Source of the DNA: Bacteroidota bacterium
GTDB lineage: Bacteria > Bacteroidota > Bacteroidia > AKYH767-A > 2013-40CM-41-45
NCBI GenBank assembly: GCA_003389385.1
Contig: QQVM01000020.1
Location: forward strand, 221,001-285,000
DNA: 64,000 nucleotides
Reading direction: 5' to 3'
The position numbers were made by a program, and so were the translations under genes. Below, in pieces: positions 53,500 to 62,379 of this stretch (position 1 is the stretch's first letter; each line of letters starts with the position of its first letter). Under the pieces are notes generated by a model. It was not told the DNA's origin. It saw nothing but the letters and a program-made list of their open reading frames with translations, and searched no databases.

Positions 53500-54459
53500 T
53501 TGCAATTCCGCAACAACTTTCATCTGGCTAAAAAAAGAAAACAATACTTAAACAAAACCTGGAGAGATTATATTCGCTTTTCTGCCAGAGAGAGGAGCGG
53601 CATCAATGCGCTTTTGCTGATAATAGCAATCCAGTGCATTTGCCTTCTTATTCTTCAGCAGTGGCATTTGGAAATGCCGCGATATTTTTCAGAAGAAATT
53701 TCAAATACTGAAAAATGGCAATTGCTAACTGCCGAAGATCAGAATCCGGGATTAAACTATCATCCTGAATCTGTAAAGACTTTCGGGAATGTCAGGCTTG
53801 TGGTTGAAGAGCCCTTTCCATTCAATCCGAATGAAATTGACAATGAAGCATGGCAAAAACTCGGAATGGCAGAATCAAAAATTCGAACTCTCCGAAAGTA
53901 TCTTAACAATGGAGGAAAATTTCGGATTAAATCTGATCTCATGAAAGTGTACGGAATGGAAGAGTCATTATATAATAAATTATTTCCTTTCATTCTTCTG
54001 CCTGATTCAATCGAGAGTGTCAGTCATATTAAAAAGCCTGAACCTGAAGCTAGAATCAGAATTTTAGAGCTCAACACTTCAGACTCCGCGGCGCTGACGC
54101 ATATAAAAGGAATTGGCCCTGTGTTTGCCGGCAGAATTGTGAAATACCGAAACAGGCTGGGAGGTTTTTTTCAGATAAGTCAACTCAAGGAAGTGTACGG
54201 ACTAAGTGACACACTTTTTGATGTGATCAAAGTTCAATTGGAAGTTGATTCAAATCAAATTCAAAAAAAGATAAACATCAATGAATCCGGGGAGCAGGAT
54301 CTGGCTTCGCACCCTTACATTGGTAAAAAGATGGCCAAGTTGATTATAAACTACCGTAACCAGCATCAGAGATTTTCAGGTATTGAGGAATTGAGGAATA
54401 TTCCTTTGCTGAATGAAGAAAACTTCCGTAAACTTGCACCTTACCTGAAAACAGATTGA
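53500..54459 (+). CDS. Helix-hairpin-helix (ComEA-like) membrane protein
   Basis: About 319 residues with one transmembrane segment (NALLLIIAIQCICLLILQ) after a basic N-terminus, then three helix-hairpin-helix units: KLGMAESKIRTLRKYLNNGGKF, LTHIKGIGPVFAGRIVKYRNRLGGFF and LASHPYIGKKMAKLIINYRN. ComEA-type HhH proteins bind DNA outside the inner membrane during uptake; Bacteroidota carry larger multi-HhH versions of unknown role. The start is TTG at 53500, as no ATG occurs before the membrane helix; the exact start is uncertain. Confidence 0.78.
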   Translation: MQFRNNFHLAKKRKQYLNKTWRDYIRFSARERSGINALLLIIAIQCICLLILQQWHLEMPRYFSEEISNTEKWQLLTAEDQNPGLNYHPESVKTFGNVRLVVEEPFPFNPNEIDNEAWQKLGMAESKIRTLRKYLNNGGKFRIKSDLMKVYGMEESLYNKLFPFILLPDSIESVSHIKKPEPEARIRILELNTSDSAALTHIKGIGPVFAGRIVKYRNRLGGFFQISQLKEVYGLSDTLFDVIKVQLEVDSNQIQKKININESGEQDLASHPYIGKKMAKLIINYRNQHQRFSGIEELRNIPLLNEENFRKLAPYLKTD

Positions 54460-54534
54460 TTCCAAAGGATCAGGGATTCGCGGAACCTGTATCACGCTTT
54501 TCATTAAGAAATAGTTTAGCCGCAGGAAAAGAAA

Positions 54535-55065
54535 ATGCCAGTTGAAAAGTTAAGAGATGCGATTCGCGATGTCAGGGATTTTCCCAAGACAGGAATCCTC
54601 TTCAAGGACATTACGCCGGTCTTACAAAATCCGAAACTTTGCTCAGAAATTACTGATGCATTTCACAGACATTTTCAATCCGACAAGATTGACGGGATAT
54701 TGGGAATCGAGAGCAGAGGATTTCTGTTCGGAATGATGTTGGCTCAAAAATTCGCAGTTCCATTTATTCCGGTAAGAAAAAAGGGTAAACTTCCTTTCCA
54801 TACAATCAGCCATGAGTATTCCCTTGAATACGGAACTGCTATCATGGAAATGCATACTGATGCAATGGCGCCGGGTTCAAGAATACTGATACATGATGAT
54901 CTTTTGGCTACAGGCGGCACTGCCTCTGCAGCAGCAGAACTTGTGCGTATGCAAAATGCAGAGATCGCAGGATTTGCATTTTTGGTCGGACTTGATTTCC
55001 TCAATGGAGCGGCCAATCTGAAAATGCATTCAGAAAAAATTATAAGTCTCGTCAATTACGATTAA
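54535..55065 (+). CDS. apt: Adenine phosphoribosyltransferase
   Basis: Purine salvage: adenine plus PRPP gives AMP (EC 2.4.2.7). The PRPP-binding motif is RILIHDDLLATGGTASAA; FIPVRKKGKLP and the N-terminal FPKTGILFKDITPVLQ complete the pattern. 176 residues, normal. No flanking purine genes. Confidence 0.95.
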   Translation: MPVEKLRDAIRDVRDFPKTGILFKDITPVLQNPKLCSEITDAFHRHFQSDKIDGILGIESRGFLFGMMLAQKFAVPFIPVRKKGKLPFHTISHEYSLEYGTAIMEMHTDAMAPGSRILIHDDLLATGGTASAAAELVRMQNAEIAGFAFLVGLDFLNGAANLKMHSEKIISLVNYD

Positions 55066-55079
55066 TACAATAGACAACC

Positions 55080-56219
55080 ATGAATTTTACTCAAACGGAA
55101 AACCAGCCGATTATAGCAGAGACGATACGCAAATTTGCTGAAACACATATCCGGCCGGAAATGATGGAGTGGGATGAGAAACAAATTTTTCCTGTTGAAC
55201 TCTTTCGCAAGATGGGGGAGATGGGCATGATGGGTGTGTTAGTTCCTGAACAATACGGTGGAAGCGGACTCTCATACTTCGAGTATATGACTGCCATTAT
55301 TGAAGTGGCAAAAATCTGTGGTTCGATTGGTCTTTCCATGGCTGCGCACAATTCACTCTGCACAGGACATATACTTCAATTCGGGAATGAAGAGCAAAAA
55401 ATGAAATATCTTCCAAAGCTCTCAAGAGGAGAATGGATTGGCGCCTGGGGACTAACAGAAGCGAATACAGGTAGTGACGCAATGAGGATGCAATGTGTTG
55501 CAAAGCAAGATGGAAATCACTGGGTTATTAATGGTTCCAAAAACTGGATTACTCATGGCATCAGCGGGGATGTAGCCGTAGTTTTGGCCAGAACAGGCGA
55601 GTTGCTTGATTCAAGAGGCATCACAGCCTTCATCGTTGAACGAGGAACACCAGGATTTAATGCCGGGAAAAAGGAGAACAAGTTGGGTATGAGGGCATCT
55701 GAAACCGCTGAAATGATTTTTCAGGACTGCAGAATTCCAAACACCCAGGTAATTGGCAAATTGGGGGAGGGATTTATTCAGTCCATGAAGGTGCTTGACG
55801 GGGGGCGTATTTCGATTGCCTCATTGGCCATTGGTATAGCGAAAGGCGCATATGAATCTGCGTTGAAATATTCCAAAGAGAGACAACAATTTGGAAAGCC
55901 AATATCTGAATTTCAGGCTATTGCATTCAAATTAGCGGATATGGCCACCAAAATCGAAGCTGCCGAACTTCTCACCTTGCAAGCCGCAGACCTTAAAAAC
56001 AGAGGTGAAAAATGCGTGAAGGAGAGCGCCATTGCAAAGTACTATGCATCAGAGATTTCGGTTCAAGTATCTACAGATGCGGTGCAGATTTTCGGAGGTT
56101 ATGGTTACACCAAGGACTTCCCGGTTGAGAAGTTTTACAGGGATTCCAAGCTTTGTACTATTGGGGAAGGGACCTCAGAGATCCAAAAACTGGTTATTTC
56201 AAGGGAAATTTTAAGTTGA
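55080..56219 (+). CDS. Acyl-CoA dehydrogenase
   Basis: FAD-dependent beta-oxidation or branched-chain amino-acid breakdown enzyme. Features are [15 protein letters not shown] and KNWITHG (FAD and substrate sites), [18 protein letters not shown], the flavin-binding [16 protein letters not shown], and [17 protein letters not shown] with the catalytic-Glu region [12 protein letters not shown]. 379 residues, normal for short-chain/butyryl-type enzymes. It starts 14 nt after apt on the same strand and may be co-transcribed with it. The exact acyl chain is not predicted. Confidence 0.93.
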   Translation: MNFTQTENQPIIAETIRKFAETHIRPEMMEWDEKQIFPVELFRKMGEMGMMGVLVPEQYGGSGLSYFEYMTAIIEVAKICGSIGLSMAAHNSLCTGHILQFGNEEQKMKYLPKLSRGEWIGAWGLTEANTGSDAMRMQCVAKQDGNHWVINGSKNWITHGISGDVAVVLARTGELLDSRGITAFIVERGTPGFNAGKKENKLGMRASETAEMIFQDCRIPNTQVIGKLGEGFIQSMKVLDGGRISIASLAIGIAKGAYESALKYSKERQQFGKPISEFQAIAFKLADMATKIEAAELLTLQAADLKNRGEKCVKESAIAKYYASEISVQVSTDAVQIFGGYGYTKDFPVEKFYRDSKLCTIGEGTSEIQKLVISREILS

Positions 56220-56251
56220 TTTGTAAAAACAAGGAAAAAAATTTACTTTTG
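56220..56251 (+). promoter_or_regulatory. Promoter of rpsU
   Basis: TTTG (56220-56223) and TACTTTTG (56244-56251) are 20 bp apart, a good Bacteroidota promoter. It is followed by CACTCCCAA before the ATG at 56271, 19 nt after the -7 element. Confidence 0.7.
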
Positions 56252-56270
56252 CACTCCCAATAGAAATCAC

Positions 56271-56465
56271 ATGATCATTGTACCAATTAAAGAAAACGAA
56301 TCGATTGACAAAGCGCTTAAGAAGTTCAAAAAGAAGTTTGAACGCACCGGTGTAGTCCGTGAACTTCGCCGTCGTCAGTCATTTGAAAAGCCTTCGGTGT
56401 CTCGCAGACAAGAAATTATTCGCGCCCGCTACATCAATGAACTGAAGCGCGAAAACACTCTCTGA
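56271..56465 (+). CDS. rpsU: 30S ribosomal protein S21
   Basis: 64 residues of S21: NESIDKALKKFKKKFERTGV, ELRRRQSFEKPSVSRRQE and a basic C-terminus. Binds the small ribosomal subunit near the mRNA exit. Followed by a terminator, then xerC and hpf, a common Bacteroidota order. Confidence 0.96.
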   Translation: MIIVPIKENESIDKALKKFKKKFERTGVVRELRRRQSFEKPSVSRRQEIIRARYINELKRENTL

Positions 56466-56551
56466 TTCGCTTGATGACAGAATAATATTTGCTTATCTTT
56501 ACCTTAGTCACACCCAGCGAGGTTAATGATTATGTTGGTAAAGAAATCAGG

Positions 56552-56597
56552 AGGAAGAAAAATCAATACGGAAGTATAGGTTTTTCTTCCTTTTTTT
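56552..56597 (+). terminator. Rho-independent terminator between rpsU and xerC
   Basis: AGGAAGAAAAA (56552-56562) pairs with TTTTTCTTCCT (56581-56591) across an 18-nt loop and is followed by T to 56597. It directly abuts the xerC ATG at 56598. A possible xerC promoter, TTG (56471-56473) and TATCTTTA (56494-56501), lies upstream, so the hairpin would sit in the xerC leader. Confidence 0.6.
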
Positions 56598-57482
56598 ATG
56601 CGCATGAACATCCAAAGATTTATTCAGTACATACAGTTTGAAAAGCGTTTCTCGGTACATACGGTCAAGGCGTACGAAAACGACCTGGGCCAGTTCAAAG
56701 ATTATATTGTTCAAACATACGAAACTGAGGAAGTGGCTGAGGTTTCGCACGGAATGATTCGATCCTGGATTGTCAGTTTGATGGACCAGGGAATCAGCAG
56801 CCGTACAGTAAACAGAAAAATCACCAGCCTGAAAAGTTTTTTTCGGTTTCTGCTTCGCAAGAATGAAATCAGTTTGAATCCCATGCTCAAAGTGCAGTCG
56901 CCAAAAACAAGTAAGCGGCTTCCGGTTTTTGTAGACCAGGATAAGATGGAGTTACTCTTTGAGAAGGTCGATTTTGGAGAAGGATTTGAAGCGCAGCGAG
57001 ATCATTTGTTGCTTGAATTTTTATATGCTACAGGAATGCGATTGTCTGAGTTGATCGGACTAAAGGAAAGTTCTATCGACCAGTATCAGAGCCAGATTAA
57101 AGTTCTTGGAAAGAGAAACAAAGAAAGAATAATTCCGTTTACTAAAAAACTTCAGTCGTCTATTCGCGAATATCTTCAAGAGAAGAAAAAAATGTTTCCA
57201 GGTGAAGATTCGTTTTTCGTGACAGACAACGGCAAGCCACTTTATCCGAAACTGGTTTACAGGATTGTTACAAAAAGATTATCAGCAGTGACTACTCTCG
57301 ATAAGAAAAGTCCACATGTACTTAGACATACCTTTGCCACCCACATGCTGAATAACGGAGCAGACATTAATTCGGTTAAAGAATTGCTAGGACATGCAAA
57401 TTTGAGTGCAACACAAGTTTACACACATAATACAATTGAAAAATTAAAACAAGTTTACAAACAGGCTCATCCACGGGCATAA
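56598..57482 (+). CDS. xerC: Tyrosine recombinase XerC/XerD family
   Basis: Probable chromosome-dimer-resolution recombinase (dif site). Catalytic set: Arg148 (ATGMRLSELIGL), Lys172 (LGKRNKER), His240 and Arg243 (HVLRHTFATHM), His266 (LLGHANLS) and Tyr275 (ATQVYTHN). The N-terminal SAM-like DNA-binding domain is typical (EKRFSVHTVKAYENDLGQF). 294 residues, normal for XerC/XerD. Its chromosomal position beside rpsU and hpf supports a housekeeping role, not a mobile element. ATG at 56604 is an alternative. Confidence 0.92.
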   Translation: MRMNIQRFIQYIQFEKRFSVHTVKAYENDLGQFKDYIVQTYETEEVAEVSHGMIRSWIVSLMDQGISSRTVNRKITSLKSFFRFLLRKNEISLNPMLKVQSPKTSKRLPVFVDQDKMELLFEKVDFGEGFEAQRDHLLLEFLYATGMRLSELIGLKESSIDQYQSQIKVLGKRNKERIIPFTKKLQSSIREYLQEKKKMFPGEDSFFVTDNGKPLYPKLVYRIVTKRLSAVTTLDKKSPHVLRHTFATHMLNNGADINSVKELLGHANLSATQVYTHNTIEKLKQVYKQAHPRA

Positions 57483-57498
57483 TTCAGGAGGATCAATT

Positions 57499-57798
57499 AT
57501 GAAAATCAGAGTACAGTCCATTCATTTTGACGCAGACAGCAAATTGTTGAGTTTTATTCAGGAAAAAGTTGACAAGCTGGTTCAGTTTTACGATCATATC
57601 ATCGGAGGTGAAGTTTTTTTAAAACTCGACAAGGCAAGTGACAATAAAAACAAGATCGTACAAATCAAGATCCAGCTTCCGGGAAACGACATACTCGCAA
57701 AAGAGCAATGTCATACTTTTGAAGAGGCAACAGATCTGTGCGTAGAAGTCTTGTCAAGACAAATTAAAAAGCATAAAGAAAGGGTACGCGGACTCTGA
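57499..57798 (+). CDS. hpf: Ribosome hibernation promoting factor (HPF/YfiA)
   Basis: Ribosome-associated protein that inactivates ribosomes in stationary phase. It has a short HPF domain: KIRVQSIHFDADSKLLSFIQEKVDKLVQFY, GEVFLKLDKASDNKNKI and an RQIKKHKERVRG end. 99 residues, so the short form without the C-terminal dimerisation domain. An exceptionally good Shine-Dalgarno (AGGAGG, 57486-57491) lies 7 nt before the ATG, unusual for this phylum. Confidence 0.92.
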   Translation: MKIRVQSIHFDADSKLLSFIQEKVDKLVQFYDHIIGGEVFLKLDKASDNKNKIVQIKIQLPGNDILAKEQCHTFEEATDLCVEVLSRQIKKHKERVRGL

Positions 57799-57891
57799 GT
57801 TTCCCGTATTCAAAATTGTAAGAATTTATATCAATATTAATAAACCAGAAGTTAAACCATTCGTATTTTCTTTTGTTTTAAGGTTTCCCGA

Positions 57892-59304
57892 ATGAGAATT
57901 ATTCAGTTTTATTTACTTCTGGTTGCTGCTGTCTTCAGCCTGAAAGATATTCATGCATCTGCAGGAACATTTCAGCTTGTGAATAAAACAGTTATAAGTT
58001 GGAACGATACCAGTAGAATGCAGTTTTTGCATGACCCTACAGTTTATTCTGAGGGCTGGGATACACTGGCGCATTCTAAATTCTGGAAAGAGATTATGTG
58101 TCTGTCAAGTGACACATTCGTTTTAAACATTGCATATTGCAGGAAGCCGATTGAGAAGATGCATCGTGCAACCTGGATGAATCTTACTGAAGACCAGAAG
58201 CTGGTATATAAAGACAGTTTGAGCTTTGTACATTGCATTGACAGCAGTAAGATGATCTATGTAACGGGAGGAAAGGGTGAGTTTTACGAAGTCAAGAAAG
58301 TGCTTCCGGAAATCGGAAGAGCAATACGGATTTTTGAAGACAACAACTGTGATCCCTGGTATGCCCAAACCATCTTGCTAATAGAAAGTCCGGGTAAAAA
58401 CAGAAACAAATCCTCTGCAGGAGCACTGGGGCCATTTCAGCTTATGCCTGCAGTTGCCCGGAAATACGGTCTCATTGTAAATAAGACTATTGATCAAAGG
58501 ACAGACCTTGATAAGTCTGCTAAGGCTGCATCACGTCTGATAAACGGAGCATGCGTTCCTGGGATAAAGAACATTCTGAATGAAAAAGGAATTCAATACC
58601 GTGAAAGCGATTTATGGTTTAGGCTGTTGGTCTTGCATGCATACCATGCAGGAGTGGGGAATGTCCGTTGTGTGCTCAATACCTTGAATCCAACTGAAGG
58701 AGGCATAGGTTTGTTCATGAATATTTGGCAAACTACCTGCGGGTCTTTTAAAAACGAATCACAAAATTATTCTCAAATAGCTCTGGGGGCAATTACCCGC
58801 ATGGAAGAACTCATTGGCGAGAGCGGTGATACTGTTTTTCTTGTGACCGGAGACCGAATGTTAAGAGAATACAGTAAGAAGAACCAAAAAACTTTCGATA
58901 CTTACAACTTCCTTACCACCTGTCTGAAGAAATACGAAACCGATTTTATCGACGGCATGATTCCTTTCGAATATTTTATGAAAAGGGTAGGATTTATCAG
59001 GAAAGAACTTACCGAACTGGCTTCTGTGATTTCTAATTCTGAAAAAGAAATTGTGCTTAAAAAGTATCCGGCTGAGGAGTCTCATGTGAACTATCTTGCT
59101 GCACAGCTGACTAAGCGCCAACGCTATCAGGATGCGATCAGCATGCTTAAGATCAATCTGGATATGCACCCTGATTCACCTGCGGTATACGACAGCCTTG
59201 CCAGAGCTTACAGGCTCTCGGGTGACAGAAAAACAGCTGAGCTGTACATGAAACGTTCAAGCGGAATGAGCCGTCATAATAATTCTCAGACGGATATCAG
59301 GTAG
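57892..59304 (+). CDS. Lytic transglycosylase (SLT domain) with C-terminal TPR
   Basis: Signal peptide (FYLLLVAAVFSLKDIHASAG). SLT-type domain with the catalytic Glu in ILLIESPGKNRNKSSAGALGPFQLM and the later LHAYHAGVGNVRCVLN. A TPR-like end (AAQLTKRQRYQDAISMLKINLDMHPDSPAVYDSLARAYRLSGD) could bind a partner. 470 residues. It cuts peptidoglycan in the periplasm. It is followed by mtgA, a peptidoglycan synthase, 58 nt downstream. Confidence 0.85.
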   Translation: MRIIQFYLLLVAAVFSLKDIHASAGTFQLVNKTVISWNDTSRMQFLHDPTVYSEGWDTLAHSKFWKEIMCLSSDTFVLNIAYCRKPIEKMHRATWMNLTEDQKLVYKDSLSFVHCIDSSKMIYVTGGKGEFYEVKKVLPEIGRAIRIFEDNNCDPWYAQTILLIESPGKNRNKSSAGALGPFQLMPAVARKYGLIVNKTIDQRTDLDKSAKAASRLINGACVPGIKNILNEKGIQYRESDLWFRLLVLHAYHAGVGNVRCVLNTLNPTEGGIGLFMNIWQTTCGSFKNESQNYSQIALGAITRMEELIGESGDTVFLVTGDRMLREYSKKNQKTFDTYNFLTTCLKKYETDFIDGMIPFEYFMKRVGFIRKELTELASVISNSEKEIVLKKYPAEESHVNYLAAQLTKRQRYQDAISMLKINLDMHPDSPAVYDSLARAYRLSGDRKTAELYMKRSSGMSRHNNSQTDIR

Positions 59305-59362
59305 TTTTTTATCTTGAGCGTTCATTAGTATTTTGCCGACAAGTTAATCACAGTATCATTGC

Positions 59363-60046
59363 ATGAAAAAAGTGTTCAGGTTTTTTCTGAAGTCTGTTCT
59401 TTGGTTTATTGCTCTTAGTGTATTTTCGGTCATCTTGTTCAGATTTGTGCCTATTCCTGTAACTCCGCTGATGATAATCAGAAGTTCTCAGCAGATTTTC
59501 AGTGGCAGGGAGTTGATGCTGGAAAAAGACTGGCAGCCATTGGAAAAGATAAGTGCAGCGATGCCGCTTGCTGTAATTTCAGCAGAAGATCAGAGATTCG
59601 AAGAACATTACGGATTCGATTTCGAAGCGATTGAGAAAGCGAGGAAGCATAATATGAAGAATAAAGGGAAGAAAATTAAAGGAGCCAGTACCATTTCACA
59701 ACAGACTGCAAAAAATGTTTTCTTATGGCCAGCCAGATCATGGGTAAGAAAAGGATTTGAAGTTTATTTTACTTTTCTGATTGAAATATTCTGGAGCAAG
59801 AAGCGAATTATGGAAGTGTATCTGAACGTAATAGAAACAGGCGATGGTGTTTATGGTGTCGAAGCAGCTTCGCAAAGATATTTCAATAAGCCTGCATCAA
59901 AACTCACCAATCGTGAGGCGGCTCTTATTGCTGCAGTTCTTCCAAATCCAAGAAAATGGTCACCTGCAAAGCCGACTCCTTACATTCAGAAAAAAGCAGG
60001 GAGAATCATGTATTTTATGGCAAGGATGAAACCATTGAGTTTTTAA
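59363..60046 (+). CDS. mtgA: Monofunctional peptidoglycan glycosyltransferase (GT51)
   Basis: Polymerises lipid II into glycan strands. N-terminal membrane anchor (SVLWFIALSVFSVILFRFV), then GT51 motifs AVISAEDQRFEEHYGFDF (catalytic Glu), KGASTISQQTAKNVFLW and SKKRIMEVYLNVIETGDGVYG, with YFNKPASKLTNREAALIAAVLPNP. 227 residues, no transpeptidase domain. The upstream lytic transglycosylase points to joint cell-wall remodelling. Confidence 0.93.
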   Translation: MKKVFRFFLKSVLWFIALSVFSVILFRFVPIPVTPLMIIRSSQQIFSGRELMLEKDWQPLEKISAAMPLAVISAEDQRFEEHYGFDFEAIEKARKHNMKNKGKKIKGASTISQQTAKNVFLWPARSWVRKGFEVYFTFLIEIFWSKKRIMEVYLNVIETGDGVYGVEAASQRYFNKPASKLTNREAALIAAVLPNPRKWSPAKPTPYIQKKAGRIMYFMARMKPLSF

Positions 60047-60123
60047 ACAGACTGCCTGAATTAAAATAACATATCTGGATTGTTTAATTACATTCCTTCA
60101 GGTTTTACATCCATACAGTCTGT
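60047..60123. repeat. Nested inverted repeats downstream of mtgA
   Basis: ACAGACTG (60047-60054) pairs with CAGTCTGT (60116-60123), and inside them CCTGAA (60055-60060) pairs with TTCAGG (60097-60102). The outer repeat starts at the first base after the mtgA stop. No T-run follows, so it is not a typical terminator. The rest of the 263-bp gap to 60309 holds a possible -7 element (TAACTTTG, 60190-60197) and nothing else recognised. Confidence 0.4.
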
Positions 60124-60309
60124 GAGAAGAGGCTAGCCCCTTAAGAACGCATGTTGGTCAAAGTTTAATTTTTTTTCTTGATTCGCATTTAACTTTGGAG
60201 CATCTTTGAACTCTGCCATAAAATATTCAGACTGAAATCTCAGGGTATTTCAGCGTTTCTGTGAAGCATCAAAGGAATTTTCAGTACAACTGAATTTTGC
60301 AGATTAATA

Positions 60310-61734
60310 TTGGAGAAGAATATATTTCATAGTGATAATTTTCGGCTGGCACTTCTGACAACTATAGTCTTTTTGTCTCGACTGCCATTTTTGTGGGATG
60401 GATTCGGATTAGACGGCGATTCATGGTCAGTTGCGATTACAGCTCAATTGCTAAATGATGCAGATGTTTATGAAGCTTCCAGGCTGCCTGGTTTTCCTGT
60501 GCATGAGATATTATCTTCTTATTTCATTTCTGCGGGTGCATTAGGTACTAATCTTTTAAGCGCCATAGCAGGCACTTTATGTGTTTTGTTTTTCGCGCTT
60601 ACACTCAAGACACTCAGGTTCAAATACGTGATAAGGGCTTCACTTGCGTTTGCTGCAGTGCCTGTTTTTTACATCCACAGCACGACAACAATTGACTATG
60701 TGCTTGCCTTGATGTTTATAATGGCATCACTGTATCTTCTGCACAAAGATCATCTTGTATTCGCCGGAATAGCTCTGGGGCTTGCTATTGGCACACGATT
60801 AACTTCTGGTGCTATGCTGCTGCCATTATCTATTTTATTGCTTGAGCAAATTGGTTTCAGGAGAAACCTTTTCAGAATTGTAAAATTAACTGTGCCAGCA
60901 TTGATAGTTGCTGCAATATGTTTCATGCCTGTAATTAATGAATATGGATTGAATTTTTTTACATACTACAATGTACCTTATCCGTCTATTCCGAAAGTTC
61001 TTTACAAGTTTTCTATTGAAGTGTGGGGCATCATAGGATTTATTGGAATCAGCCTGGGAGTGCTCATGCTATTTCTTCCAGACAGAATCACCGGACAGAA
61101 ATATCTTTTCCCCCGGTCTGTTAACGAAAAGCATGTAATCGCCTGGCTTGTGGCCATTGATCTTTTCATCATAGCATTTTTGAAACTGCCGATGGAAGCT
61201 GGATATCTTATTCCGATTATACCTTTTACTATCATGTTGTTTGGAAAGTATCTCTATACTGTTTCATTCAGTTTGTTTTGCTCATTTCTGATTCTGGCTC
61301 CATTTGTAGCAGGAGTCGGACCGCGTGATCGTCTGGATGCGAGCACGGCTTCAGCTATGAGCTTTTCAATAAATGCTGCAGGAGAAGAACTCATCGTTGA
61401 CATGGCAAAAGGGCCGGTGCCAGCCTATCAAAGTCGTCGCGCTAACGGAATGCAGTTCACTGAGAATCTGCTTCAGTCATTTGATTCCGTTTCAGTGAAG
61501 TCAGTATTGGTTGCAGGTCGTTGGTACAACCAATTAATAGTATTGGCTGGAGACACTGTTCGAGGGAATATGGTTATACTTGACTATATGGACGAACAGG
61601 ATGTGCATTACTATTTTGCAAAGGACTATGTAATGTATTATATGCCAAAGCAGGATTATTACAACAAGGTGATGCGAAATGTCGATTTAGAAATATATGA
61701 AGCCAAACCATACCTGGGTACTGAAAATTACTAG
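60310..61734 (+). CDS. GT-C-like integral membrane glycosyltransferase family protein
   Basis: Membrane protein of 474 residues with about 10-11 helices and the GT-C layout: RLPFLWDGFGLDGDSWSVA near the start (acidic loop after helix 1), repeated helices with TTTIDYVLALMFIMASLYLLH and LGLAIGTRLTSGAMLLPLSILL, and a soluble C-terminal domain from about residue 370. Such proteins use polyprenyl-phosphate sugars; the exact donor and target are unknown. The start is TTG at 60310, since no ATG lies near the first helix. It overlaps the next gene tail-to-tail by 4 bp. Confidence 0.72.
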   Translation: MEKNIFHSDNFRLALLTTIVFLSRLPFLWDGFGLDGDSWSVAITAQLLNDADVYEASRLPGFPVHEILSSYFISAGALGTNLLSAIAGTLCVLFFALTLKTLRFKYVIRASLAFAAVPVFYIHSTTTIDYVLALMFIMASLYLLHKDHLVFAGIALGLAIGTRLTSGAMLLPLSILLLEQIGFRRNLFRIVKLTVPALIVAAICFMPVINEYGLNFFTYYNVPYPSIPKVLYKFSIEVWGIIGFIGISLGVLMLFLPDRITGQKYLFPRSVNEKHVIAWLVAIDLFIIAFLKLPMEAGYLIPIIPFTIMLFGKYLYTVSFSLFCSFLILAPFVAGVGPRDRLDASTASAMSFSINAAGEELIVDMAKGPVPAYQSRRANGMQFTENLLQSFDSVSVKSVLVAGRWYNQLIVLAGDTVRGNMVILDYMDEQDVHYYFAKDYVMYYMPKQDYYNKVMRNVDLEIYEAKPYLGTENY

Positions 61735-62276
61735 AATCCGATTCCAAATCCGATCCTGATGATAGGATTCTGATAAGGGGAATGTCGGGATTCATTCAGG
61801 TTGTAAAGTAGCATGATATTGATGCTTGAGCGAGTCCCGAGCATTTGCCTGTATCCGCCACCGGCAAAAACACTTGTAATATTGTCCCTTCGAAATGTTC
61901 TCAGCAGGTCATCATATATTTCCAGATTGAGAATCTCATATTCAAGGTGGGCGAACAGATTTTCAGTAATGAGATATCTTGTGAAAACACTTCCGCCATA
62001 TATGTCAGTTGAATAGTTAATGAAAGCATCTTTGTATCGGTAGTAAAGATATTTTGCGCCAAGCCCGGCAGAAAGTTTTTCTGTGATCCTGTAACCTACA
62101 ATTGGGGCGACCTCAATAATTGTCTGGTTTCCGAATTGAAGTCCGATATTTCCACCGGTGAATATTCTATTGCGAAAACCTCCCGAAGGAGATTCGGTCT
62201 GAGGAAGTGCATTCAGACTGAGGATTGAAAAAATGAAAATCAGCAGAATTTTCTTTAGGTGTATATTCGCAAGCAT
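61731..62276 (-). CDS. Putative outer-membrane beta-barrel protein
   Basis: Signal peptide (KKILLIFIFSILSLNALPQ) and an eight-strand-like barrel: GNIGLQFGNQTIIEVAPIVGYRITEKLSAGLGAKYLYY, FTRYLITENLFAHLEYEIL and a C-terminal RIGFGIGF ending in Phe. 181 residues; resembles small OmpA/OmpW-type barrels but without a firm family. Single gene between two oppositely oriented genes. Confidence 0.74.
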   Translation of the reverse strand: MLANIHLKKILLIFIFSILSLNALPQTESPSGGFRNRIFTGGNIGLQFGNQTIIEVAPIVGYRITEKLSAGLGAKYLYYRYKDAFINYSTDIYGGSVFTRYLITENLFAHLEYEILNLEIYDDLLRTFRRDNITSVFAGGGYRQMLGTRSSINIMLLYNLNESRHSPYQNPIIRIGFGIGF

Positions 62277-62379
62277 AGAAACAGATTATTGATTAACATT
62301 TACAGATCAAAGATAAATGAATAATGATTTTATTTGACGATCGAAAACTTGCCAATAACAAGTATAAATTCTGAAGAGG

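Noticed and set aside
56598..57482. Tyrosine recombinase as integrase of a mobile element
   Set aside because: Length, residues and the rpsU-hpf neighbourhood fit housekeeping XerC; no attachment repeats or cargo genes seen.
57799..57891. tRNA genes after hpf, as often seen in Bacteroidota
   Set aside because: No cloverleaf or T-loop sequence is present.
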